DNA of 64,000 nucleotides from Stutzerimonas stutzeri (lineage in GTDB: Bacteria > Pseudomonadota > Gammaproteobacteria > Pseudomonadales > Pseudomonadaceae), in the NCBI GenBank assembly GCA_002387205.1, contig DGLA01000026.1:1-64000 (forward strand), read 5' to 3'. The translations under genes and the position numbers were made by a program. The notes below the pieces were generated by a model. It had not been told where the DNA came from and ran no database searches. It saw only the letters and a list, made by a program, of their open reading frames with translations. The number at the start of each line of letters is the position of its first letter. The stretch's first letter is position 1. Below, piece by piece: positions 17,701 to 25,648 of this stretch.

Positions 17701-18678
17701 CTATGGCAGCAGAACGGTCGAGCCGGTGGTCTTGCCCGCTGCCAGTTGGCGCTGTGCCTCGGCCGCTTCGGCCAGTGAATAGCACTGACCAACCTCGACC
17801 TTGATCTTGCCGCTGGCGATCATCTCGAACAGCTCGGCGGCCATGGCTCGCAAGCGCTCGGCCGTGTCGGCATAGCCGGCCAGCACCGGGCGGGTCACAT
17901 ACAGCGAACCCTTTTGCGCCAGCACGCCGAGATTGACGCCGGTGACCGCGCCGGAGGCATTGCCGAAGCTGACCAGTAAGCCACGCGGCGCGACACAATC
18001 GAGCGACACGTCCCAGCTGCTCTTGCCCACCGAGTCGTAGACCACCGGACACTTCTGGCCGTCGGTCAGCTCCAGTACCCGCTGGACAATGTCCTCCTGA
18101 GTGCGATCGATAGTCGCCCAGGCGCCCAGTGACTTGGCGCGCTCAGCCTTTTCCGCCGAGCCAACCACGCCGATCAGTTTGGCCCCGATGGCCTTGGCCC
18201 ATTGGCAGGCTATCGAGCCCACCCCGCCCGCGGCAGCATGGAACAGGATGGTTTCGCCTGCCTTCAGCTCATGGGTCTGGCGCAGCAGATATTGCGTGGT
18301 CAGTCCCTTGAGCATGATCGCTGCCGCCTGCTCGAAGCCTATGGTTTCGGGAAGCTTCACCAGGTGCCGGGCCGGCAGGGTGTGGTGTTGGCCGTAGGAG
18401 CCCAGCGGGCCAGTCGCATAAGCGACGCGATCACCCACCGCGAATTCATCGACGCCCTCGCCCAGCGCCTCGACCACGCCCGCGCCTTCCGTGCCCAGAC
18501 CTGACGGCAGGCTCGGCGGCGCATAGAGCCCACTGCGAAAATAGGTGTCGATGAAGTTCAGGCCGATCGCATGGTTGCGCACGCGGACCTCACCGGCTCC
18601 AGGCTCGGCGACCGGGACGTCGACCTGTTCGAGGACTTCGGGACCACCATGCTGGCTGAACTGGATGCGCTGCGACAT
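17701..18678 (-). CDS. qor: NADPH:quinone oxidoreductase
   Basis: Zinc-free medium-chain reductase of the Qor (zeta-crystallin) family. The 325 residues have the GroES-like N-terminal domain (GLNFIDTYFRSGLY, about 42-55) and a Rossmann NADPH site HAAAGGVGSIACQWAK (about 146-161). The ATG at 18678 has AGGAG upstream. Converges with tsaC and is divergent from hemF, the same arrangement as PA0022-PA0024. Physiological quinone unknown. Confidence 0.92.
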   Translation of the reverse strand: MSQRIQFSQHGGPEVLEQVDVPVAEPGAGEVRVRNHAIGLNFIDTYFRSGLYAPPSLPSGLGTEGAGVVEALGEGVDEFAVGDRVAYATGPLGSYGQHHTLPARHLVKLPETIGFEQAAAIMLKGLTTQYLLRQTHELKAGETILFHAAAGGVGSIACQWAKAIGAKLIGVVGSAEKAERAKSLGAWATIDRTQEDIVQRVLELTDGQKCPVVYDSVGKSSWDVSLDCVAPRGLLVSFGNASGAVTGVNLGVLAQKGSLYVTRPVLAGYADTAERLRAMAAELFEMIASGKIKVEVGQCYSLAEAAEAQRQLAAGKTTGSTVLLP

Positions 18679-18833
18679 GTCGACTCCTGGCAATTGCAAA
18701 GGAGCCTATCCAACGCTTCCCGGACGCGTCCGTCAATCGGTCGGGTGATATGCTTGCCGGCCTTTCTGTTTTCAGCGCAGCTGCTTCGGCCCATGTCCTG
18801 CGGCTGTGCGCCCACTTGCCAGGGTGAATGTAA

Positions 18834-19751
18834 GTGAACGAGCGTACCGAAGCCGTCAAAGCCTACCTGCTCGACCTGCAGGATCGTATCTGCGCCGTCC
18901 TGGAGGCCGAAGATGGTGGCGCCCGCTTCGTCGAGGATGCCTGGACCCGTCCCGCAGGTGGCGGTGGACGAACCCGGGTCATCGAAAACGGTGCGCTGAT
19001 CGAAAAGGGCGGGGTGAACTTCTCCCATGTTCACGGGACCGGCCTGCCGCCTTCGGCCAGCGCCCACCGGCCCGAGCTGGCTGGTCGTGGCTTCGAGGCG
19101 CTTGGGGTGTCACTGGTTATCCACCCTGAAAATCCCTACGTTCCGACCTCCCACGCCAACGTGCGGTTTTTCATTGCCGAAAAGGAAGGTGAGGAGCCGG
19201 TGTGGTGGTTCGGTGGCGGCTTCGACCTGACGCCCTTCTACGGCAACGAGGAAGATTGCGTGCACTGGCACCGCGTGGCCCGTGACGCCTGTGCGCCCTT
19301 CGGTGCCGATGTCTATCCCCGCTACAAGGAATGGTGCGACCGCTACTTCCACATCAAGCACCGCAACGAGCCACGCGGGGTTGGCGGGCTGTTCTTCGAC
19401 GACCTGAACGAGTGGGACTTCGATACCAGCTTCGCCTTCATGCGCGCGGTGGGCGATGCCTATATCGAGGCCTATCTACCCATCGTGCAGCGGCGCAAGG
19501 CGATGCCCTTCGGCGAGCGCGAACGCGCGTTCCAGGAGCTGCGCCGCGGGCGCTACGTCGAATACAACCTGGTCTATGATCGCGGCACGCTGTTCGGCCT
19601 GCAGTCCGGGGGCCGCACGGAATCGATCCTGATGTCCCTGCCGCCACTGGTGCGCTGGGGTTACGACAAGCATCCCGAGCCCGGCTCGGCGGAAGCGCGG
19701 TTGACCGAATACTTCCTGCAGGACCGGGACTGGCTGAAGCCTGAAGCCTGA
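18834..19751 (+). CDS. hemF: oxygen-dependent coproporphyrinogen III oxidase
   Basis: Cytoplasmic heme-pathway enzyme converting coproporphyrinogen III to protoporphyrinogen IX with O2. The 305-residue product has the family blocks GGVNFSHVHG, HANVRFF, WWFGGGFDLTPFY and HRNEPRGVGGLFFDD. The start is a GTG at 18834 behind AGGGTGA. The last codons and the stop lie inside a 7-bp tandem repeat (see 19734). Followed by aroE 70 bases later. Confidence 0.96.
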   Translation: MNERTEAVKAYLLDLQDRICAVLEAEDGGARFVEDAWTRPAGGGGRTRVIENGALIEKGGVNFSHVHGTGLPPSASAHRPELAGRGFEALGVSLVIHPENPYVPTSHANVRFFIAEKEGEEPVWWFGGGFDLTPFYGNEEDCVHWHRVARDACAPFGADVYPRYKEWCDRYFHIKHRNEPRGVGGLFFDDLNEWDFDTSFAFMRAVGDAYIEAYLPIVQRRKAMPFGERERAFQELRRGRYVEYNLVYDRGTLFGLQSGGRTESILMSLPPLVRWGYDKHPEPGSAEARLTEYFLQDRDWLKPEA

Positions 19752-19761
19752 AGCCTGAGGC
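19734..19761. repeat. heptanucleotide tandem repeat over the hemF stop
   Basis: Three perfect copies of CTGAAGC followed by CTGAGGC and a further near copy. The hemF stop codon (19749-19751) lies inside the second and third units. Because 7 is not a multiple of 3, a change in copy number would alter the last residues of HemF. Confidence 0.8.
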
Positions 19762-19821
19762 TGGAAGCGGGACGCAAAAAGCGGCAAGCTTCGGGCTTTC
19801 GGCTCTCAGCGCAGGCATTCT

Positions 19822-20637
19822 ATGGACCGCTACGGCGTCTTCGGCAACCCCATCGGCCACAGCAAATCGCCCCAGATCCACCGTCTGTTTGCCGAGCAGA
19901 CCGGGCAGACGCTCAGCTACGAGCCCCTGCTGGCGCCTCTGGATGATTTTCCCGGTTTTGCCCGCAGCTTTTTCGAATCGGGGTCGGGCGCCAATGTCAC
20001 GGTGCCGTTCAAGGAACAGGCCTTCCGCCTGGCCGATCAGCTGAGCGACCGCGCCCGGCGTGCCGGCGCTGTGAACACCCTGAAAAAACTCGAGGACGGC
20101 AGCCTGCTGGGCGATAACACCGATGGCATCGGTCTGGTCCGCGACCTGCTGGACAATGCAGGTGTTACGCTGGAGCGTAAACGAATCCTGCTGCTGGGGG
20201 CCGGAGGGGCGGTGCGCGGTGTACTCGAACCGCTGCTGGCGCAACGCCCTGCAGCCCTGGTCATCGCCAACCGCACCCTGGCCAAGGCAGAACAGCTTGC
20301 AGGCGAATTCGCTGAGCTGGGGCCGGTCAGCGCGAGCGCGTTCGAGCGGTTGCAAGGCCCGTTCGATGTGATCATCAACGGAACCTCCGCAAGCCTCGGC
20401 GGTGAATTGCCGCCGCTGGGCGATGGTCTGATCCAGCCGGGCGTCACCCTCTGCTACGACATGATGTATGCCGCCGGACCCACGGCCTTCTGCCAATGGG
20501 CAGCGGATCGCGAGGCGCGGACACGTGACGGATTGGGGATGCTGGTCGAACAGGCCGCCGCGGCGTTCGAGCTCTGGCGAGGCGTACGGCCGGAATCGGC
20601 AGCCGTGCTGGAGGAGCTGCGGCGTCAGCTCCTGTGA
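19822..20637 (+). CDS. aroE: shikimate dehydrogenase
   Basis: NADPH-dependent reduction of 3-dehydroshikimate to shikimate (aromatic amino acid synthesis). The 271 residues carry the substrate site NPIGHSKSPQIH (about 8-19), the catalytic Lys in NVTVPFKE (about 60-67), and the NADPH motif GAGGAVRG (about 127-134). The ATG at 19822 is used; its ribosome binding site is poor. Immediately follows hemF as in P. aeruginosa. Confidence 0.96.
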   Translation: MDRYGVFGNPIGHSKSPQIHRLFAEQTGQTLSYEPLLAPLDDFPGFARSFFESGSGANVTVPFKEQAFRLADQLSDRARRAGAVNTLKKLEDGSLLGDNTDGIGLVRDLLDNAGVTLERKRILLLGAGGAVRGVLEPLLAQRPAALVIANRTLAKAEQLAGEFAELGPVSASAFERLQGPFDVIINGTSASLGGELPPLGDGLIQPGVTLCYDMMYAAGPTAFCQWAADREARTRDGLGMLVEQAAAAFELWRGVRPESAAVLEELRRQLL

Positions 20638-20649
20638 GCCGCAGCTCGA

Positions 20650-21261
20650 TCAGAAACGGAAGTGGATCTGCTGGTGAATGTGCTGCGGGCTCTCCAGCTC
20701 GTCAATGATGCCGGCTGCGATGCGCCGAAGCTGCACACGGCGGTCGTCCGGGTCGAGGTCCTCGATTACGCTGAAATCCTCGATCGACAGATCATCGCCG
20801 CTGGCCTCGGCATCCACCAGGGTCCACCGCAACGGGTGAACCGCCACGCGCTGTAGCGCGGCGGCGACATCAGGGTTCTCGCTTGACGCATGGAAGTCGG
20901 CGACCAGGACCAGCCGCTCGACGCCGACTTTCGGCAAGCCGGACAACAGGGCATCGATCGCCTGATAAAGGTCGTGCCGTTGCCCTTCGGCTGCCTCACC
21001 AGAGGCCGTGGCCAGTGACGGGCTGTCGAACAGGCACATCACCGCATCCATGCCAGCTACGCTTTGCGACACGCTGATGGCATCGAAAAGATCACCCGTC
21101 TTGGCCCGCAGCCCTGGGCGGACGGTCATCGAGTTGAGATCGTCCACCAGAGCTACCGCTTCATGCTGACGGCTCAGCAACTCGCACAGCAGCGCGTTGC
21201 CAAGGCTGGAATGACCCCCGTACAGGGCGAACTTGAGCCGGGGGGTTTCTGCGTTGAGCAT
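20650..21261 (-). CDS. NAD(P)-binding Rossmann-like protein
   Basis: A 203-residue protein opening with LKFALYGGHSSLGNALLCEL, a GxxGxxG-type dinucleotide-binding beta-alpha unit like that of atypical short-chain dehydrogenase NAD(P)H-binding proteins. The YxxxK catalytic pair of classical SDRs was not recognised, so it may sense or bind a nucleotide rather than reduce a substrate. Converges with aroE (12 bases apart) and is preceded on its strand by the DUF883 gene, 13 bases away, suggesting co-transcription. Function unknown. Confidence 0.75.
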   Translation of the reverse strand: MLNAETPRLKFALYGGHSSLGNALLCELLSRQHEAVALVDDLNSMTVRPGLRAKTGDLFDAISVSQSVAGMDAVMCLFDSPSLATASGEAAEGQRHDLYQAIDALLSGLPKVGVERLVLVADFHASSENPDVAAALQRVAVHPLRWTLVDAEASGDDLSIEDFSVIEDLDPDDRRVQLRRIAAGIIDELESPQHIHQQIHFRF

Positions 21262-21274
21262 GTCCCCGGCCCGA

Positions 21275-21586
21275 TCAGCGACGCGTAACCAGATAGCCGA
21301 TCAACGCGACGGCGCCGGCGGCCAGGGCCACGGTGCTCAACGGATGCTCACGGGCACACTCCTTGGCCATGCGGCTGGCCTCGCGACCACGCTTGGACAG
21401 GTCACGACGATGGGTATCCAGATCGGCGTCGTTCCACAGCGACTCTGCACGCGAGCGCAACGAGTTGAAGCGGTGGCGCGATTCACGCGTTGCGTCCCGC
21501 TTGAGTTCATCTAGCGCGGCCATCAGGTCCTGGATTTCACTTTCGATTTCGTCGCGTGTGGTGGGCTTGCGGCTGAAGCGGGACAT
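21275..21586 (-). CDS. DUF883 (ElaB/YqjD-type) membrane-anchored protein
   Basis: A 103-residue protein with a long charged coiled-coil-like helix (about 12-75) and one C-terminal membrane span, HPLSTVALAAGAVALIGYLV, ending in TRR, the standard DUF883 layout. E. coli relatives ElaB and YqjD are stationary-phase inner-membrane proteins that bind ribosomes; that role is a family analogy only. The ATG at 21586 has GGGGAG upstream. Transcribed toward the Rossmann-protein gene. Confidence 0.85.
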   Translation of the reverse strand: MSRFSRKPTTRDEIESEIQDLMAALDELKRDATRESRHRFNSLRSRAESLWNDADLDTHRRDLSKRGREASRMAKECAREHPLSTVALAAGAVALIGYLVTRR

Positions 21587-21987
21587 AGCGTTCTCCCCTT
21601 TGGAATGTATCGTTTGGACTGTGCGGAGCGGTGAAGGTGCGCTCGGTTGCGCTCGAAGCATCAGGTCTAGCAGCGGACCCGTCTGCAGCGGGCGGGTTCC
21701 GTCGGTCGGCCAGATTGCGGCGAATCGTCACGCCGCCGATAAAGGAAGATCGGCGCGAGTCGCACAGCAGACGCAGCGGCAGCCGGCATTCTGGTCTAGG
21801 CTTCAAAGCCGTGGCGGTTGTCCTGAGCGAGCGAAGCGGCAAGCCCCTCGCCATCGGACAACCTGCTTGGAACGGCTGAAATATAAGGGTTTGCGGCCCT
21901 GCTTATGGCCGGCTTTTCCGTATAATGCGCGCCGCGTCCCTCTGCCTCGGCGCGTCTTCTTTCACTGCCAATTCATCGGTGTCCCTC
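21587..21987. other. intergenic region between the DUF883 gene and pbpG
   Basis: About 400 bases without a recognisable gene. It holds divergent control sequences: the DUF883 leader on the left, and on the right a TATAAT hexamer at 21921-21926. The best -35-like hexamer, TTGCGG at 21891, is 24 bases away, too far for a standard spacer, so the promoter could be of the extended -10 type (preceding bases CCG). The ATG at 21925 overlaps the TATAAT and so cannot be the pbpG start if this promoter is used. Confidence 0.5.
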
Positions 21988-22929
21988 TTGAAGCTTCGTC
22001 ATTCCATTCTCGGTCTGTTGCTCGCCTGCAGCAGCGTTGTGTCGTCTCCCCTATCCCTGGCTGCCGTCAAGGCGCCTGCGCAGCAGGAGCTTGCCTCGGG
22101 CAGTGCGCTGCTGATCGACCTCAAAACCAACGAGGTGCTCTACTCCAGCAATCCCGATGTGGTCGTACCCATCGCATCGGTGACCAAGCTGATGACAGCA
22201 ATGGTCGTGCTGGACGCCAAGCTGCCCCTCGATGAACGCTTGCCGGTGACTATCCGCGAAGCGCAGGAGATGCAGGGCGTGTATTCCCGGGTGCGCATCG
22301 GCAGCGAAATCAGCCGTCGGGAAATGCTCCTGCTGACCCTGATGTCGTCCGAGAATCGCGCCGCGGCAAGCTTGGCGCACCACTACCCGGGTGGCTATGG
22401 CGCATTCATCAAGGCGATGAACGCCAAGGCCAGGGCGCTGGGCATGAGCCATACCCGCTACGTCGAGCCCACTGGCCTGTCCGAGCGAAACGTCTCCAGC
22501 GCCAATGATCTGGTCAAGCTGCTCAAGGCCAGCCAGGCCTATCCGCTGATCGAGCAGTTCAGCACCACCGGGGAAAAGACCGTGGCGTTCCACAAGCCCA
22601 ACTACACCCTGGGTTTCCGCAACACCAATGCGCTGGTACGCAAGCCCGACTGGAGCATCCAGCTGACCAAGACCGGCTTTACCAACGCCGCCGGCCATTG
22701 TCTGGTCATGCGCACCGTGATGAACAACCGACCGGTGGCTTTCGTGGTGCTCGACGCCTTTGGCAAGTACACCCACATGGCCGACGCCAACCGCCTGAAG
22801 AAGTGGATGGAAACCGGCAAGGTGACGCCCGTGGCGCCTGCCGCGCTGGCCTACAAGCAGCAGAAGATGGCGCAGCGGCAGCTGGCCGGTCAGCCGGGTG
22901 ACGCGGCAACCGTGATCGGCACTCGCTGA
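21988..22929 (+). CDS. pbpG: D-alanyl-D-alanine endopeptidase (PBP7/8 type)
   Basis: Periplasmic penicillin-binding protein that cleaves peptide cross-links in peptidoglycan. The serine-protease triad motifs are complete: SVTK (SxxK), SEN and KTG. The signal peptide is the hydrophobic LGLLLACSSVVSSPLSLAA. The start is uncertain: the in-frame ATG at 21925 overlaps a TATAAT box, so I prefer TTG 21988 (313 residues) or GTG 21979, both just before the signal peptide; neither has a good ribosome binding site. No neighbour appears co-transcribed. Confidence 0.88.
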   Translation: MKLRHSILGLLLACSSVVSSPLSLAAVKAPAQQELASGSALLIDLKTNEVLYSSNPDVVVPIASVTKLMTAMVVLDAKLPLDERLPVTIREAQEMQGVYSRVRIGSEISRREMLLLTLMSSENRAAASLAHHYPGGYGAFIKAMNAKARALGMSHTRYVEPTGLSERNVSSANDLVKLLKASQAYPLIEQFSTTGEKTVAFHKPNYTLGFRNTNALVRKPDWSIQLTKTGFTNAAGHCLVMRTVMNNRPVAFVVLDAFGKYTHMADANRLKKWMETGKVTPVAPAALAYKQQKMAQRQLAGQPGDAATVIGTR

Positions 22930-23055
22930 TCGGCAGACCCATGGCGCGCCGATGCGGCGTGCCTGGGGCTTTGTCTGGCGCGGCGTCGGCCGGCAATGTC
23001 TCGTAGCGTCTGGGTTATCGGGTTTTCTTGAGCACGGGCAATTCCGTCGTGAAAT

Positions 23056-23071
23056 GATGATGCCTATCATC
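23056..23071. promoter_or_regulatory. possible metal-regulator operator
   Basis: Perfect inverted repeat GATGAT-GCCT-ATCATC, 37 bases before the His-rich gene and upstream of the TonB receptor. It resembles Fur or Zur family boxes in its AT-rich dyad form but does not match either consensus fully. Regulator inferred only from the downstream genes. Confidence 0.35.
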
Positions 23072-23107
23072 TCCGGCATCTTCTTCGGCGCCTGTTCGGA
23101 ACCCGCA

Positions 23108-23488
23108 ATGCCACGACGCTGTTTCCCCGCCTGGCTGGCCACCCTGGCCCTGCTGACGCACCTGCTGACCATGGTGTCGGCGGGTGTGCCGGTCGATGGC
23201 GAGCGGGTGCATACGGGCGCCGATCACAACGCTCATCTGCAGGCGGGGCATGCCCATGCCGAACCTGCGGCCACGAGCCATGGCGAACATGACAAGGCCG
23301 GCCATGCCGGCATGCTGCAATGTTGTTGCGCTGGCTTCAGCGGGCTTGCGGCGCTGCCCTTCGATCCGCCGCGCCTTGGGGATCGGCTGGTTCGCAAGGC
23401 CGGCCCGTTGCCCGACCTGCCGTCCACCCTGCTGTCGCCGCGGCAGCAGTGGCCGGCCCTCAATCCCCGCGCATCCCCTCTCGCCTGA
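23108..23488 (+). CDS. His-rich secreted small protein (DUF2946-like)
   Basis: A 126-residue protein with an N-terminal signal-like segment (AWLATLALLTHLLTMVSAG) followed by a His-rich stretch (HTGADHNAHLQAGHAHAE... HGEHDKAGHAG, about 38-71) and a CCC cluster near 75. The pattern suggests metal binding outside the cytoplasm. The ATG at 23108 is preferred over ATGs at 23054-23060 because those lie in the dyad at 23056-23071. It precedes a TonB receptor and a PepSY protein. Similarity to DUF2946 is by layout, not by a motif I can confirm. Confidence 0.6.
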   Translation: MPRRCFPAWLATLALLTHLLTMVSAGVPVDGERVHTGADHNAHLQAGHAHAEPAATSHGEHDKAGHAGMLQCCCAGFSGLAALPFDPPRLGDRLVRKAGPLPDLPSTLLSPRQQWPALNPRASPLA

Positions 23489-23610
23489 CGCCAGCCTGGC
23501 GTCCCCTCGCTGTTCGACCTAGACCGTCGCCGCGCCGAAGTTAGTGCGCGGCCGCGCCTGTGGCCGGCTGTTTGCCAGCCCGCCTCGTTCTGCACAAGGA
23601 TTCATGCGAG

Positions 23611-25647
23611 ATGTCCCTTCTCTTTTCGCAGCGCCCAACGTTGCCGCAGCTGCTGGCCGCGGCCAGCCTGCTCGCCCAGGCCCCGCTCTCCTGCGCCGAC
23701 ACGTCAGCCTCCGCATTGTCCCTGGGGGCTTCCACGGTTACCGCCGAAACTGGCGGATCGCTGCAGACCAGCAGCGTCATCACTTCGGTTGATCTGCTTG
23801 GTTCGGAGATTCTCGAGCAGCAGCCGGTGCTCTACAGCTGGGAGCTGTTCCGCCGCGCCCCGGGGGTCATGCTGACCGAGTTCGGGCAGGGCACCACTTC
23901 GGGCAAGCTGTCGTTCCGCGGCTTCAACGGCGAAGGCGAGGTCAACGCCGTGAAACTGCTGATCGACGGCCTGCCGAGCAACAGCAATGACGGCAACATG
24001 CCCTATCTGGACATGCTGTTCCCGCTTGAAATCGAGGGCATCGAGGTGGTGCGTGGCACCAACGATCCGCGCTACGGCTTGTACAACATTGCCGGCAACG
24101 TCACGGTTGATTCCCGTACTGGCGGCGATTACGGCAAGGCCCGGCTGCGTTACGGCAGCTACGACACCCAGGAGCTGCAGCTGGCCAAGGGCATCGAAAG
24201 CGCCAACTGGACGCAGAACTACTTCATTGGCGGGCAACGCAGCGACGGTTATCGCGACCACGCCGGGGCCGAGCGCACCAGCCTGTCGGGCAAGTGGTTC
24301 TACACCCCGGACACGGCCAACTGGCGACTCGGCCTGACTGCCCGGCATTACGAGGCCGAGGCCGATGAGTCCGGTTACCTGTCGCGTGAAGACGCCCGGC
24401 AGTCGCCTCGCCAGTCCTATGCACTGTCCTCGAGCGACATGGGAGAACGGCGCATGAACCAGTTGGGGCTGCATCTGGACAGCGAGCTGACGACGGCGCT
24501 GTCCTGGGCCAGCAAGGTCTGGCTCAACACCCTGGACGATGACCGCTGGGTGCGCTTCTCCCGGACGCAACCCCAGCAGCGGCGTCTTACCGAGGAGCGG
24601 CACTACGGCGCCCGCAGCTCACTGACCTACCGGCCAGGCGTGTCCTGGCTGCACGACCTGGCGCTCGAAGGCGGCGTGGACACCGAGCAGCAGCGCAACC
24701 GAAGCGAGCGCTACACCACGGTCGAGCGCGACCCGGTCGTCCAGACCCGTGACCAGCGCTTCGACTACAACAGCTACGGTGCCTACGTGCAGGCCGTGAT
24801 CCAGCCGGTCGAGTCGCTGAAGGTCATCCCGGCCTACCGCGTCGATCGAATCGAGGGCGAGTTCACCGACGAACTGACCGGCAACGAGTACGCGATCAAC
24901 CGCTACGGCAACATCGAGCAACCGAAGATCAGCCTGGTCTATACCCCCATCGAGGCGCTCAGCTTCTACGGCAACTGGGGCCGCACCTTCCAGATCGGCA
25001 CTGGTGCGGCAGCCTACAAGGTGCCACCGCGCACAGCCGACCTGGCCCCCTCCATCAATGACGGCTGGGAGACGGGCATCAAGTTCAGCCCGGCACACTG
25101 GGTCGATGGCCGGATCGCCTACTGGGAGCAGGTGGCCTCCGACGAGGTGCGGCGCCGGTTGAACGACCCCAGCGGTGAATCGGAAAACCTCGGCCAGACG
25201 CGCCGCTGGGGCTACGATGCCCAGCTCAACCTCTATCCCCGCGACGGGCTGAGCCTGTGGTTGAGCCATTCCTGGCAGTTTTCCGAAATCGAGGAGCCAG
25301 ACCCGAGCCTGCCGACCAGCAAGGGCAACGAGATCGATCACGTGCCGCACCGTCTGTACGCGGCCGGCGCCACCTACCAGGCCACACAGGAGCTGGAGCT
25401 AAGCGGCTGGCTGAACGGGCAGACCAGCTATTACCTGGAGCGGGAGAACAACCAGGGCACCTACGGCGGTTATGTCCTGTTCAACCTTGGCGCCAGCTAT
25501 GGGCTCACCGAACAGGTGACGCTCGACCTGCAGCTGAAGAACCTTACCGACCGCTACTACGAATACGTCTGGTACGACGGCGCGCAAAGCCTGCATGCGC
25601 CGGGTGACGGACGGGCGCTGTATGCCGCCGTGACGCTGGAGTTCTAG
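23611..25647 (+). CDS. TonB-dependent outer-membrane receptor
   Basis: Outer-membrane gated channel, 678 residues: signal peptide to about residue 30, plug domain (SSVITSVDLLGSEILEQQPV to about 160, including VKLLIDGLPSNS and IEGIEVVRGTNDPRYGLYNIAG), then a 22-strand barrel ending in YAAVTLEF with the terminal aromatic residue required for assembly. No clear TonB box was found before the plug, which is unusual but hard to judge by eye. Substrate unknown; a His-rich protein upstream and a PepSY protein one base downstream suggest a metal or metallophore. Confidence 0.9.
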   Translation: MSLLFSQRPTLPQLLAAASLLAQAPLSCADTSASALSLGASTVTAETGGSLQTSSVITSVDLLGSEILEQQPVLYSWELFRRAPGVMLTEFGQGTTSGKLSFRGFNGEGEVNAVKLLIDGLPSNSNDGNMPYLDMLFPLEIEGIEVVRGTNDPRYGLYNIAGNVTVDSRTGGDYGKARLRYGSYDTQELQLAKGIESANWTQNYFIGGQRSDGYRDHAGAERTSLSGKWFYTPDTANWRLGLTARHYEAEADESGYLSREDARQSPRQSYALSSSDMGERRMNQLGLHLDSELTTALSWASKVWLNTLDDDRWVRFSRTQPQQRRLTEERHYGARSSLTYRPGVSWLHDLALEGGVDTEQQRNRSERYTTVERDPVVQTRDQRFDYNSYGAYVQAVIQPVESLKVIPAYRVDRIEGEFTDELTGNEYAINRYGNIEQPKISLVYTPIEALSFYGNWGRTFQIGTGAAAYKVPPRTADLAPSINDGWETGIKFSPAHWVDGRIAYWEQVASDEVRRRLNDPSGESENLGQTRRWGYDAQLNLYPRDGLSLWLSHSWQFSEIEEPDPSLPTSKGNEIDHVPHRLYAAGATYQATQELELSGWLNGQTSYYLERENNQGTYGGYVLFNLGASYGLTEQVTLDLQLKNLTDRYYEYVWYDGAQSLHAPGDGRALYAAVTLEF

Positions 25648-25648
25648 G

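Noticed and set aside
23056..23071. Firm Fur box
   Set aside because: Only the central 16 bases form a dyad and the match to the 19-bp Fur consensus is partial; kept as a possible operator only.
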